From an uncultured bacterium (GTDB lineage Bacteria > Bacillota > Clostridia > Lachnospirales > Lachnospiraceae), in the NCBI GenBank assembly GCA_947643595.1, contig CANRWP010000008.1, forward strand, positions 1-64,000: 64,000 nucleotides of DNA, in the 5' to 3' direction. The translations under genes were made by a program, and so were the position numbers. Shown here piece after piece: positions 8,752-18,196 of this stretch. The first letter of the stretch is position 1, and each line of letters starts with the position of its first letter. The notes below the pieces were generated by a model that had not been told where the DNA came from, did not search any database, and saw nothing but the letters and a program-made list of their open reading frames with translations.

Positions 8752-10803
8752 CTACTCCACCCGCAGCGTCTCCGCGCTGAATCCACAAAGCTTCTGCCTG
8801 GAACAGGCATCCTCCCAGAGATACCCTATCAGATACTCCCCCTTTGGCAGCGCATCCCGCCTGATCCACACACTCACTCCGCAGAGCGCCGGATGGTCGA
8901 TATAGGGAAGGTTTTCCTGAAAATCCGGTCTGTAACATTCCCTGTAAGGAATTTTCCACAGTCTCTCCCCGTTTTCCCCCTGCCCTTCCTGCCGATCCCG
9001 CAAACTGACCGGTTTCAGCAGAAGGCTTTTTTCATAACGACTGTTATCCACATTCACAGCGTAAGACCATCCCTGAATATAGTAATCCCCGCCGCCAGAT
9101 CTCCCCGTCCTCCAGGCACTCTCGTCGCCGGTAAACTCCAGCCCCATATACAGGCACTCATTATACCAAACCGGATCAAGTCCTCCCTCCAGCGGAATCA
9201 CTTCCGCCCGCTCAGACATCCTCTCCTCCTCAAACCGACAGGCCGGCTCATACCCCCGGTCCAGAATATCCGCCACCAGCTTCCTCGAATAGTACGGATC
9301 CCGGTTCCACATCTCCGGGTATGCCGCATAGAGAAGGTCTCTCTCCCGGTGCAGTCTCGCCACCTTCTCCTCCCCCGCGTCAAAGCCGCGGCTCATAGAC
9401 TCGTGGTGATACAGAAAGGTCTGATTGCAGCAGACGTTTTGATACCCCTCCCGCAGCAGATGAAAACAGAGTTCCACATCGTTGAACGCCACCGCAAACC
9501 TCTCGTCAAATCCGCCGATCTGTTCGAAAACCTCTCTTCTGACCAGCAGACAGGCTCCTGTGACCGCGCTGACATTCACCGCACACCGGTTGATCCCGTG
9601 GTAATATTCCTTCTTATCGGAAGAAAACTGCAGCTTGTGGGCGGGTCCCAGATGGATATTAGTGATGCCCAGATGCTGAATCTTGTCGGAATCGGGGTAC
9701 AGAAGCTTCGCCCCCACCGCCCCCACACAGCTCTTGGACGCCTTCCCGACCATCACCGACAGCCAGTCCTCTCTGACGATCTCCATATCATCATTGAGAA
9801 ACAGCAGATAATTTCCCCTGGCCTCCCCGGCCCCGATATTGCACATGACGGAAAAATTGAACGCCATGGGCCTGTACAGATACCGGAAAGAGTACTCTTC
9901 CCTCATTTGATTCCTTATTTGTAAAATCCTGTTTTTATTTTTATCGTTACTGCCGTTATCTATTACAATAATCTCGATATTCTGATAGGCGGTTATCTCC
10001 CGCAGGGAGTGAATACAGTTGGAGAGCACTGCCGGATTGTCCTTGGAGGGAATGATAACCGACACCAGTTCCTGCCTTTCCTTTTCCGCCGGAATTTCCA
10101 TATCGGAATACAGATGTCCCCTCTTTATCCCATCAAACTCCGGTTCCATGCCCCAGTCTTTCCCCTGCCCTGTCGCAGGGTTCCATTCCCGCTCCCTCAC
10201 GCGGTCCCCGCCCCCGCACGCAAACAGCACCTTCTCTATATGTCCGCCCCATCCGGCCTCGTCGATACAGCGCAGCACAAGATCATAGAGCCTGGCTTTC
10301 TCCGAAAGTCCCCGCTCTTCCCCGGCGTTTTCCCCAATCCTTTCGACCAGCTCTTTTCTGACCGCAAATATATTTCCAAAATAGAAAAACGACTGCAGCA
10401 GATCTGGAGACCAGTCCGGCTTATAGTAGTCCGCCTCATCCCCGTAGGCTATCCCGCAGGCAGGATGTTCCTCAAAATACCGTATGACTTCCCACCGCGC
10501 CCCCTCCGTCAGAGCAGACTCCTCCGTCGTGACAAGCCACAGATCCCCCTGCTTATCCCTTAAATCCCTGTCGGAGGCGCATTCACAGAACACCCGCGGC
10601 AGCATTACCGTCACAGACAAGTGCGCTCTCCCGGCGGCCTCCGCCTCTTTCTTCCACTCCGTCGTTTCCGCCCTCTCCCCCTCCAGCAGACTTTCCAGCC
10701 AAACGCCATAAGGAACGGCTTGCCGGGCAATCCGTTCCTCATACGATCGATGTCTTTTTTGAATCAGAAGCCGCTGCACGGCTCTCTTCAGATAATTGCT
10801 CAC
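8752..10803 (-). CDS. GT2 glycosyltransferase, paralogue of the 5717-8176 gene
   Basis: 683 residues from GTG at 10803. That start overlaps the stop of the methyltransferase-kinase gene as GTGA and has AGAGGAG upstream, so the longer frame to 10878 is rejected. N-terminal region degenerate GT2-like (YKPDWSPDLLQSFFYFGN), central WbbL-like GT2 domain with SVIIPSKDN, a LFLNDDMEI metal motif and NDVELCF, and a C-terminal beta module with CYRPDFQENLPY and GEYLIGYL, matching the tail of the paralogue. No membrane segment. Likely cytoplasmic chain-building transferase; translational coupling to the chain-modifying fusion suggests they act on the same glycan. Confidence 0.86.
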   Translation of the reverse strand: MSNYLKRAVQRLLIQKRHRSYEERIARQAVPYGVWLESLLEGERAETTEWKKEAEAAGRAHLSVTVMLPRVFCECASDRDLRDKQGDLWLVTTEESALTEGARWEVIRYFEEHPACGIAYGDEADYYKPDWSPDLLQSFFYFGNIFAVRKELVERIGENAGEERGLSEKARLYDLVLRCIDEAGWGGHIEKVLFACGGGDRVREREWNPATGQGKDWGMEPEFDGIKRGHLYSDMEIPAEKERQELVSVIIPSKDNPAVLSNCIHSLREITAYQNIEIIVIDNGSNDKNKNRILQIRNQMREEYSFRYLYRPMAFNFSVMCNIGAGEARGNYLLFLNDDMEIVREDWLSVMVGKASKSCVGAVGAKLLYPDSDKIQHLGITNIHLGPAHKLQFSSDKKEYYHGINRCAVNVSAVTGACLLVRREVFEQIGGFDERFAVAFNDVELCFHLLREGYQNVCCNQTFLYHHESMSRGFDAGEEKVARLHRERDLLYAAYPEMWNRDPYYSRKLVADILDRGYEPACRFEEERMSERAEVIPLEGGLDPVWYNECLYMGLEFTGDESAWRTGRSGGGDYYIQGWSYAVNVDNSRYEKSLLLKPVSLRDRQEGQGENGERLWKIPYRECYRPDFQENLPYIDHPALCGVSVWIRRDALPKGEYLIGYLWEDACSRQKLCGFSAETLRVE

Positions 10804-12962
10804 AGACGAAATCTCCTCTTTGCCGCGCTCTCCACATCCCGGGCAATCTCCCGCCCGATCAGGGAGCGTTCCATACAAATCTTCAGGACATTTGTCTTTT
10901 CAAACGTCCGCCCCGCCAGAGAGACGACCAGATTGGGGTCCTCCGTGGAAAAGACAAAACTGCCCGTGTCATCCAAAGCTGTCCCGTTGGTGCTCAGCAC
11001 TGAATTTTTTCCATTCCATACCATATCCCTGTCATTCCATTTCAGTTCCCTGATCCGCACAATGCAATCCGCGAAAGCCGGATCGATCCGAATCTGTCTC
11101 ACGTCCCCATCCACAGGCAGGCTCAGACACAGCCCCTGTTCTTCTTCCATCAGATACTCCTCCGCAAAGTAAGAAGTCTCCTCCTTAAACCCCTGTCCTC
11201 TGTCCTCATAGATCTGAATGCTGCGGCGCATCTCCTCCAGGCGGATCCGCTCGAGAAATTCTTCCGGTCGGTCGCATCTGCGCCCGATCATATCCCGCAG
11301 CTCCACCATGGAACGATGATGACCGGTCACAAAACGCTGAAAAGCCTTCTCCCGGGCTCTGTATTCATCGGCATCCTCATCCGTTATACTCAGCTCCCGC
11401 AAAATCAAATCCAAACTTAATTTATTTCTTTTCTCATCCTCCAGCAGATAACAGTAGACCGCCCGGAAAGCCAGCTCCTTTGTCGCCACCTGCTTCCCAA
11501 ATGTCCACTCATAATCGATCAGCGTCCAAACACTGTTCTCCAGCCCGTCAAAAGGCTTCGCCGCGTCCTTTGCCCCGATCAGGATGTTGGAAAAGATCAG
11601 ATCAAAATCCGCCACCGGCTGCCTGCTGTGATAATCCAGCATCACCAGATATTTTCGGAAGAGCAGCATAAATCTTTCCATATCATCCCGCTCCAGCGCG
11701 GCATCCAGCAGCTCCGCCAGCGTAACCCCCGTAATATATTCCAGTTCGATATAGGGGTGCGCTCCCTCCTGCACCAGTTTACAGCGGTTGATCCGCAGCT
11801 CCCCGCCAGCGTAGCGGTCCTTCAGTTTCCGGTAGGCCACATCGATATTCCGAACATGCTCGTCCGCTTCCGCACCCAGAGGATACTTTCTCACCGCCAA
11901 AATCTTGGGGAGATTGTTCTTCTCCTCCGTCGTCATTCCTTTCCGGGCTTCCATTCCCGTCAGACTCACCGGCAGGATCTCCGTCCGAATCCGGTATTCA
12001 CGCTTTCTGTCGTTGGAATATTTCACATAACAGATGTCCGGCTTCCCCCCGATCACCGCCAGGAAAGAATTGGAGTACATCGCGAACAACCCTTCCCGCA
12101 AAATGCTGTCAAAAGCTTTTTTCTCGTCAAAGAGAACCATCCTGTCCCTGTCAAAGTTGCGCATGTTGTTGGAGAGTTCGCCCGCCTTCGGCAGGTATTC
12201 ATCCGAATAGAGAGTAGTCATAAACTTGTAGTCTGGGTAAGGATAATAGAAACTGTAATCCTCTATCCCGCAGTTCGCAAAAATATTCTCCAGTCCGTTT
12301 CTCGTAAAAGTGCGCACTACGCCGCCGTCCGGATAACCTTCGATCCCGGAAAAACAGGTGCCAAGATGATCCTCACGGCACCCCGCCCAGTATTTCAGAC
12401 CAAACCTGTTCTCGATCGCGATGACAATGCGCCCATCCTTTTTCAGATGATAGCGGATAATGTTCAGAAAATTCTCGAAAGGCGTCTCCCCTCCGATGTA
12501 GGACTGTGCATACTCCAGCACACCGATGAGACAGATATAGTCGTAGTCGCAGGGCAGCGAAGATTCGATGTCCTGAAAATTTCCCACATGTATCGTAACG
12601 TTCCCGCAGTCCATATGCCGATACGCATTGATCATGCTTCTCTTTTTGGACAGTTCGACACAGGTGACTTCCCCCGCTTTTTCAGAAAGAACACCTGTTA
12701 TTGCTCCGCAGCCGGACCCGATCTCCAGCACTTTCATGCTCTTATCCATCGGCAGCCACTCCACGATATTCTCCCGCTGGGCGGACAAATGATACAGTAT
12801 TTCCCAGCTTTTCCTCTCCTCGATCACGCGGGGATACTCCGCTTCGGCGTAATCCCTGGCAATCTTCAGCAGGTCATCCTCCACCGCCCCATCGCAGTAC
12901 ATATCGTCGCCGGAGTAATATGTTAAATCCAGATTTACTTTTCCAATCTGTTCTGTTTTCAT
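10800..12962 (-). CDS. SAM methyltransferase fused to a kinase-like domain (WbdD-like chain terminator candidate)
   Basis: 720 residues. Residues about 45-260 are a class I methyltransferase with motif I VLEIGSGCGAITG at 78-90. Residues about 300-540 look like a eukaryotic-type or aminoglycoside-type kinase: VRKYPL followed by AEADEHV (candidate beta-3 lysine and helix-C glutamate), hinge-like LEYITGVTL at 408, catalytic-loop DLIFSN at 454-459 and metal-binding D483 in LIDYEWT. Residues 600-690 are beta-rich. In E. coli O9a, WbdD joins a methyltransferase and a kinase to cap the polymer and signal chain length to Wzm/Wzt. Here the fusion sits beside a Wzt-type ATPase with a C-terminal glycan-binding domain, so the same role is inferred. 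Sequence identity to WbdD was not tested. Confidence 0.75.
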   Translation of the reverse strand: MKTEQIGKVNLDLTYYSGDDMYCDGAVEDDLLKIARDYAEAEYPRVIEERKSWEILYHLSAQRENIVEWLPMDKSMKVLEIGSGCGAITGVLSEKAGEVTCVELSKKRSMINAYRHMDCGNVTIHVGNFQDIESSLPCDYDYICLIGVLEYAQSYIGGETPFENFLNIIRYHLKKDGRIVIAIENRFGLKYWAGCREDHLGTCFSGIEGYPDGGVVRTFTRNGLENIFANCGIEDYSFYYPYPDYKFMTTLYSDEYLPKAGELSNNMRNFDRDRMVLFDEKKAFDSILREGLFAMYSNSFLAVIGGKPDICYVKYSNDRKREYRIRTEILPVSLTGMEARKGMTTEEKNNLPKILAVRKYPLGAEADEHVRNIDVAYRKLKDRYAGGELRINRCKLVQEGAHPYIELEYITGVTLAELLDAALERDDMERFMLLFRKYLVMLDYHSRQPVADFDLIFSNILIGAKDAAKPFDGLENSVWTLIDYEWTFGKQVATKELAFRAVYCYLLEDEKRNKLSLDLILRELSITDEDADEYRAREKAFQRFVTGHHRSMVELRDMIGRRCDRPEEFLERIRLEEMRRSIQIYEDRGQGFKEETSYFAEEYLMEEEQGLCLSLPVDGDVRQIRIDPAFADCIVRIRELKWNDRDMVWNGKNSVLSTNGTALDDTGSFVFSTEDPNLVVSLAGRTFEKTNVLKICMERSLIGREIARDVESAAKRRFRL

Positions 12963-12993
12963 ATTTCCCTTTTCCCTCTCAGCAGATGTCCTC

Positions 12994-14298
12994 TCAAACC
13001 ACCTTCACAACGGACTCCGGGTCATAGAATCCCACCGCGTCCTTGTCCGAGATCACTGTCATATTCAGCACATCGTACAGCCGATGATACACCGTAAAGT
13101 CATCCCCCTCATAGCCGGTCACGCCCAGGGAGAGCAGGTATTCTCCTCCCTGCAGATTCATGTGCTGAGTGAAGCTGATCTCTTTTACCTCCCCCGCTTT
13201 CACCGGCTCCAAAAAAGCTTTCTCCACCATCGTGTTCGTGCCGGTGATCTCTGTACCCTTGATATTTTTGATTGTAAAGGCAAATATAGGCGCCGGACAA
13301 TCCTGCTCGAACACGACTTTCATCCGGATCGTGTAGTCCTGCCCTTTGATCACCGCCGTCGTCCTCGTTCCGTTCTGATCGATCAGCCAGTACTCTTCGA
13401 TCCTGGCCTTTTTGGAACCGTATTCCAACAGTTCCGGATTGATCCCCTGCTCCTTTTCCTTTTCCTTTTTCTTCTTTCCGCTACCCGACGCCTTTTCGCG
13501 GATATCCTCATCGTGGACCAGGCTCTTGTGATCCTCATCGTCCGGCAGCTCATACTGTCCGACGAGAACCTGCTTGTAGGTATCGATCATCTCCTTGGGA
13601 CTGCCCTCGCCCAGCTTCACGCCCTTGTTCAGAAGCACTACTCTGTCACAGTATTTGCTGATGCTGCTCAGATCATGGCTGACAAAGACGATGGTCTTCC
13701 CCATCTCCTTAAATTCCTCGAACTTATGGTAGCATTTCGCCTGGAAAAACACGTCGCCGACCGAGAGCGCCTCGTCCACGATCAGAATTTCCGGCTCTAT
13801 ATTGATCGCCACCGCGAAGGCAAGGCGGACAAACATGCCGCTGGAGTAAGTCTTCACCGGCTGATACACATAGTCCCCGATATCCGCGAAATCCAGGATA
13901 TCCTGCAGTTTCTCGTCGATCTCCTTCTCCGAAAAACCGATCATCATCCCGTTCAGGTAGACATTCTCAATGCCGTTGTATTCCATATTAAAGCCGGCTC
14001 CCAGCTCCAACAGCGCCGAGATACGTCCGTTCACTTTCACTTCCCCGGCGCTGGGGGAGAGCACGCCGGTAATGATCTTCAGAATGGTGGACTTGCCGGA
14101 TCCATTGGTTCCGATGATGCCGACGCACTCCCCCTGATGTATGTCCATATCGATACCCTTTAAGGCATAGTGCTTTTTATGCCTTGCCTTCCTGGTCAGC
14201 CCCAGCGCCTCCCGCACTCTGTCAGAAGACTTTTCATATAATTTATATACTTTTTCTACCCCTCCGACGGAGATCGCAATCGATTTTTCCTGTTTCAT
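12994..14298 (-). CDS. ABC polysaccharide exporter ATPase with Wzt-type C-terminal domain
   Basis: 434 residues. The ATPase part has Walker A GTNGSGKST at 63-71, an ABC signature in YSSGMFVRLAFA near 151, and Walker B ILIVDEALS at 171-179, with the FQAKC element typical of TagH/KpsT/Wzt proteins. A charged linker (about 255-290, many K/E) leads to a beta-sandwich region at about 290-434 resembling Wzt_C, the domain that in O8/O9a O-antigen exporters binds the modified non-reducing end. Its permease partner lies two genes upstream (15181-16185). Together they should export an undecaprenyl-linked glycan across the membrane. Confidence 0.9.
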   Translation of the reverse strand: MKQEKSIAISVGGVEKVYKLYEKSSDRVREALGLTRKARHKKHYALKGIDMDIHQGECVGIIGTNGSGKSTILKIITGVLSPSAGEVKVNGRISALLELGAGFNMEYNGIENVYLNGMMIGFSEKEIDEKLQDILDFADIGDYVYQPVKTYSSGMFVRLAFAVAINIEPEILIVDEALSVGDVFFQAKCYHKFEEFKEMGKTIVFVSHDLSSISKYCDRVVLLNKGVKLGEGSPKEMIDTYKQVLVGQYELPDDEDHKSLVHDEDIREKASGSGKKKKEKEKEQGINPELLEYGSKKARIEEYWLIDQNGTRTTAVIKGQDYTIRMKVVFEQDCPAPIFAFTIKNIKGTEITGTNTMVEKAFLEPVKAGEVKEISFTQHMNLQGGEYLLSLGVTGYEGDDFTVYHRLYDVLNMTVISDKDAVGFYDPESVVKVV

Positions 14299-14317
14299 AT
14301 CTGTCTATATCCCAATT

Positions 14318-15145
14318 CTATTGTTTTGTTCTGTCTGCCGGTTCATACCACATGCCGCTTCCCCAGGCAGCAACGTCGTCCAACAGTGTACGAACTAACC
14401 GCGTCCACAGCTCCAGACCCCTGTTCAATTCCGACTGCCTGGACCCGCCCCGAAAATCCCAATACAGCTCGCCGCACACCACACTGACGGCAAAATCCGC
14501 CCAGTTTTTGAAAGTCTGCGCCTGGGCGATCCAGTATTCCGCCATCTCATCCAACTCTTCTTTCGTCATTATGCCGCAGGCATAGCCCGCCCGCAGATGT
14601 CCCATGCACTCGCAGATATCCCAGGCCAGATATCCCGCGCGCCCCACGATGGGATAAAACTGAGCGGAGAAGTCCCGCATCGTCTGAAAATATTCCAAAG
14701 CATCCCTGTTCAGCTCAGCCATATCGAAAGACGGACTGCCCTCCCAAAAACCCACGAAATCCAGATACTGGCGATGGCAACGAATCTCCCGATTGCAAAA
14801 ATCCAACAGAGACTCTCTGTCCGTAATGCCGAAAACCTTTTCCAGATGGCCGCGGCACTCTGCCTCTGCCTCCGGGGTGGCGCATCTCGGCAGAGTAGTA
14901 AAATAATCCTCGCCGGACTCGCCCGGACCGGGAATTCCGGGCGTTCTGCGCAGGGCCGGAACGCCGGCAAGCAGAGCGATGAACTGATCCCTGCCGCAGG
15001 AAACGCGGGCAGAAAGTTCCTTTTTCCCGAACTCTTCCGACAAATCCCGGACTGCCTGAGACAATCCGGTATCAACAGGATGAAAATCTTTCAACTGAGG
15101 TGTTGCAGAAACATCCGTTTTCTTAAAGTGGTCTAAAAAGCCCAT
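14318..15145 (-). CDS. DUF1266 domain protein inserted between exporter genes
   Basis: 275 residues, soluble. The C-terminal half (about 130-260) carries the DUF1266 pattern AGYLAWDICECMGHLRAGY followed by a helical stretch ending GELYWDFRGG. DUF1266 proteins have no known function. The gene sits 19 bp before the ATPase gene and 35 bp after the permease gene, in the same direction, splitting a pair of exporter genes that is normally adjacent. A regulatory or quality-control role in export would be a guess. Confidence 0.72.
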   Translation of the reverse strand: MGFLDHFKKTDVSATPQLKDFHPVDTGLSQAVRDLSEEFGKKELSARVSCGRDQFIALLAGVPALRRTPGIPGPGESGEDYFTTLPRCATPEAEAECRGHLEKVFGITDRESLLDFCNREIRCHRQYLDFVGFWEGSPSFDMAELNRDALEYFQTMRDFSAQFYPIVGRAGYLAWDICECMGHLRAGYACGIMTKEELDEMAEYWIAQAQTFKNWADFAVSVVCGELYWDFRGGSRQSELNRGLELWTRLVRTLLDDVAAWGSGMWYEPADRTKQ

Positions 15146-15180
15146 CGTGATACCTCCCGAATAAAAAACATAAAATACTG

Positions 15181-16185
15181 TTATAATACATCTGCAAAAT
15201 GCACCTTCAGCCGCTTGAAGATCAGCGCCCCTATGCCAAATACGACAACGGTAAAGATCCAGAAATACATGGTGGAGTAGAAATCTTCAAAAAACCACTC
15301 CTTCTCGCAGATCGCGCTCCGATATCCATTTACAATATATACCAGCGGATTGATCTTGATGATCGTATTCCAGATCGGCGGTTTGTCGTCCAGTACCGCG
15401 ATGCTCCAGAGGATCGGCGTAGCCCACATGCCTACCTGCAGTATGATCGCAATGATCTGCATCAGATCGCGGAAAAAGATCACGATCGCGCAGGTCGTAT
15501 AGGACAGCGCCAGCACCAGAATAAAAGTGCAGCAGCTGTAATAAATGATCTGAATCGTATAGATGGTTGGGTAACAGCCGTAGATTGCGGCGACGATCAG
15601 CAGCACCAGCACAAAAAACAGATGGATAAAGGTTGCTGCGATAATCTTGATGATCGGCAGAATACTGATCTTAAATACGACTTTTTTCACAAGATAATTA
15701 TACTCTAACAGCGCTGTCGTTCCATTGTTCAGAGCCTCCGAAAAATAAAACCAGGGACATAGCCCCGCCGCCAGAAAGAGCACGTAGGGCATACTTGTGC
15801 CGCTGGACAGAAACTGTGCTTTCGAACCCATAAAATTTTCAAAGACAAACCAGTACATAAAAACCGTGACGACCGGCTGCACCAGCGCCCATATGATTCC
15901 CAGGTAGGAACCGGCATAGCGCTTTTTGAAATCATTCTTCGCAAGCTTCCAGATCAGCCTTCTGTTTTCAAACAGCTCCACCGGAAGCACCGTAAGTTTA
16001 TCGTAAAATATGGTAAATATGACGCAGGAGAGCACAATCAGAATACAGGCTATTACCTTTTTGATCAGTTCCTCCTGCGGATCGGCAAAAGGATTATGAT
16101 GCAGCACAATGATCAGTGCCATAATCCCCGCCAATACACAAAAAATGGCAATCCCCATTTTTTTTGAAATTCTCATACGCTTCAT
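15181..16185 (-). CDS. ABC polysaccharide exporter permease (Wzm/TagG type)
   Basis: 334 residues, ABC-2 type. Two hydrophobic segments at the N-terminus (about 10-30 and 40-60) precede the family core, which begins with RRLIWKLAKNDFKKRYAGSYLG, the amphipathic interface helix and first helix of Wzm/TagG proteins; five more membrane segments follow. The extra N-terminal pair makes it longer than the usual 260-270 residues. It pairs with the ATPase at 12994-14298 despite the DUF1266 gene between them. It starts 13 bp after rmlC. Confidence 0.9.
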   Translation of the reverse strand: MKRMRISKKMGIAIFCVLAGIMALIIVLHHNPFADPQEELIKKVIACILIVLSCVIFTIFYDKLTVLPVELFENRRLIWKLAKNDFKKRYAGSYLGIIWALVQPVVTVFMYWFVFENFMGSKAQFLSSGTSMPYVLFLAAGLCPWFYFSEALNNGTTALLEYNYLVKKVVFKISILPIIKIIAATFIHLFFVLVLLIVAAIYGCYPTIYTIQIIYYSCCTFILVLALSYTTCAIVIFFRDLMQIIAIILQVGMWATPILWSIAVLDDKPPIWNTIIKINPLVYIVNGYRSAICEKEWFFEDFYSTMYFWIFTVVVFGIGALIFKRLKVHFADVL

Positions 16186-16198
16186 CTACCGCATTCTC

Positions 16199-16762
16199 CT
16201 ACACACCCATAGTCTGTTTATAGGCGGAAATACCGGCCCACTTTGTATCTTTCTCCGACAGGATGAGCTCCATCCCCTCCGGAATCGGCCATCTGACACC
16301 GATCTCCGGATCCGCGTAGTAGATCCCGCCCTCATCGTTGGCGTGATAAAAATCCGAGCATTTGTAACAAAACTCCGCCGTCTCGGAAAGCACCAGAAAT
16401 CCATGGGCAAAATTTTTCGGAATAAAGAACTGTTTTTTATTTTCTTCCGACAACAGTTCTCCGTGCCATTTCCCGAATGTCGGCGAATTTTTCCGCAGAT
16501 CCACCGCCACGTCGAAAACCTCCCCCCGGATGACCCTCACCAGTTTATCCTGCGGATAATTTATCTGGAAGTGCAGTCCCCGCAGCACGCCCCTACGCGA
16601 GGAAGACTGATTATCCTGCACAAAAATCTGATCGATCCCGGCCTCCTTAAAATCATTATATTGATAGATTTCCATGAAATACCCTCTGCTATCCCCAAAA
16701 ACAGCAGGCGTAATGATTTTTAACCCTTCAATCTCACAGGTCTCTACTGTAATTTTGCCCAT
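16199..16762 (-). CDS. rfbC: dTDP-4-dehydrorhamnose 3,5-epimerase
   Basis: 187 residues, the normal size. Cupin-fold epimerase with the conserved VFGDSRGYFMEIYQ start, RRGVLRGLHFQ (catalytic histidine), VRGEVFDVAVDLRKNSPTFG and FAHGFLVLS blocks. It converts dTDP-4-dehydro-6-deoxyglucose to the L-lyxo form on the way to dTDP-L-rhamnose. rmlA and rmlB are upstream in the same operon, separated from this gene by a GH25 lysozyme gene. The last enzyme, RmlD, is not in the window. Start ATG at 16762 has a GGGGAG ribosome site. Confidence 0.95.
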   Translation of the reverse strand: MGKITVETCEIEGLKIITPAVFGDSRGYFMEIYQYNDFKEAGIDQIFVQDNQSSSRRGVLRGLHFQINYPQDKLVRVIRGEVFDVAVDLRKNSPTFGKWHGELLSEENKKQFFIPKNFAHGFLVLSETAEFCYKCSDFYHANDEGGIYYADPEIGVRWPIPEGMELILSEKDTKWAGISAYKQTMGV

Positions 16763-16861
16763 ATTCCGCTCCCCTTATCTGATTTTATCTTATAACCCGC
16801 TCATGCTACTTTATAGCCTGCTCATGCAGTGCGCCATCCGGGAAATCAGAGATTCCCCGGT

Positions 16862-18196
16862 CTAATACGCCAAATAGCTGATGTCCAGATCCACCCTGCC
16901 CTCTATACCGTCCACACTTCCGGAGGAGGTATACTGCCATAAATGGTAAGTACCGCCGTACACCGGCTTCTCCCGGTATTCCGCCAGCCAGATGACATAA
17001 TTTTCCAGCTCATCCATGCGCAGCCTTGTCCGAAACCAGTTTCTGCTGCCGTAGATACCGCCGCTGTAACCCCCATCCTCCACGGTCCGGCAAAAAGCCT
17101 GGCACACTTTCGTCCTGGTTTCCATATCCAGTCCGTCGGCCCTCCCGTTCCCGCCGGCTCCCTCCGTGTCGATAAAGATCGGATAGGTCACTTTGTAATC
17201 TCTGCACAGCGCGAGCGCCATGCTGGCTTCCTCCACAGCTTCCACTTCGTTCGTCGCCTGCGTAAAGAAATAGATGCCCACCTTCAATCCGGCGGACAAA
17301 GCCCCCTGCATATTCTGCCTGAAATAGGGATCTTCCACCAGTGCGCCTGTAGATGAACCGCGATAACCGCATCGGATGATCGCATATGTAATACCGGCAT
17401 TTCTCACTCTGTCCCAGTCGATCTCACCGTTCCACTTGGAGACATCGATACCCATCTGCCCTTCTTCGCCGAGTTCCCGAATGTCCACGATCTCCGTATC
17501 GTCGGCATCTTCCTCCGCATCCCTCTGCCCGGTATCTTCTTCCTCCGCGATAATGTCGGCTTCCGTTTTCATCAACAGGGTGATATCCGGAATCGCTGTG
17601 TAGGCCACCTTGTCCCTCACTGACACTACTGTCGGTTTTGGTGTCTCGTAATCAGGGACCTCGCCCAGCGCCACCTCATAATCCCCCGCGCTCAGATTGC
17701 TGATATAGATAATGCCGTCCCTGTCCTGATCCTTATAAGTTCCCTGCTCCTTCAATTCAACAACAAAAGGCACGCCTGTGACAACAGTGCCCTTCGCGTC
17801 CAAAATCTGGATCCTCAAATCTCTCTCCACCGAAGTGGTCACAAAATAAAGGCTCTTATCGTTCTCCTCCAACAGTTTCTTCTCATAACTGCTGAGTTCC
17901 CTGTCGAAAAAAGTGGAATCCTGCAGAAATGCCCGAAGGTCATCTCCCACCTGCAGAGAGGGGTCAGAACCCGCGAAACCCTCCTTCGCATAACTCCCGA
18001 TCTCTTCCGTCTCGCCCTCCTCTGTGCCATCCTCCGTCAGAGAATCTATCTCGGAGGGCGCATTCTCCTCACTTTTCTCCTGCTTGGACAGATAGCGCCT
18101 GAGCCCCGACGAATTTCCCAGAACCGTCACGAAAACCACCAGCAGGATCATGCCTGCGCTGATCAGGATAGCCCGTCTTTTTATCCTAGAGTCCAT
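16862..18196 (-). CDS. Membrane-anchored GH25 lysozyme with prealbumin-like domain
   Basis: 444 residues from ATG at 18196, preferred over TTG at 18202 because AGAGG lies 6 bp upstream. One N-terminal membrane segment (about 10-28), an acidic disordered stretch, a Cna-B/prealbumin-like repeat (about 115-195, [20 protein letters not shown]), another acidic linker, then the GH25 muramidase domain (about 235-444) with [13 protein letters not shown] and the catalytic FIDTE block. It should cut peptidoglycan from outside the membrane. It overlaps rmlA by 11 nt and precedes rmlC by 99 bp. It shares its outline with the larger GH25 gene upstream, so both may open the wall for polymer insertion or export. 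Confidence 0.9.
   Translation of the reverse strand: MDSRIKRRAILISAGMILLVVFVTVLGNSSGLRRYLSKQEKSEENAPSEIDSLTEDGTEEGETEEIGSYAKEGFAGSDPSLQVGDDLRAFLQDSTFFDRELSSYEKKLLEENDKSLYFVTTSVERDLRIQILDAKGTVVTGVPFVVELKEQGTYKDQDRDGIIYISNLSAGDYEVALGEVPDYETPKPTVVSVRDKVAYTAIPDITLLMKTEADIIAEEEDTGQRDAEEDADDTEIVDIRELGEEGQMGIDVSKWNGEIDWDRVRNAGITYAIIRCGYRGSSTGALVEDPYFRQNMQGALSAGLKVGIYFFTQATNEVEAVEEASMALALCRDYKVTYPIFIDTEGAGGNGRADGLDMETRTKVCQAFCRTVEDGGYSGGIYGSRNWFRTRLRMDELENYVIWLAEYREKPVYGGTYHLWQYTSSGSVDGIEGRVDLDISYLAY

Noticed and set aside
8726-8959. N-terminal extension of the GNAT gene to 8959
   Set aside because: It would lie inside the preceding GT2 gene; the ATG at 8725 has a strong ribosome site and begins the GNAT fold.
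11628-12926. 432-codon plus-strand open frame opposite the methyltransferase-kinase
   Set aside because: No ribosome site or recognisable domain, and the opposite strand carries clear methyltransferase and kinase motifs.
13084-14163. 359-codon plus-strand open frame opposite the exporter ATPase
   Set aside because: Complement of a gene with Walker A, signature and Walker B motifs.
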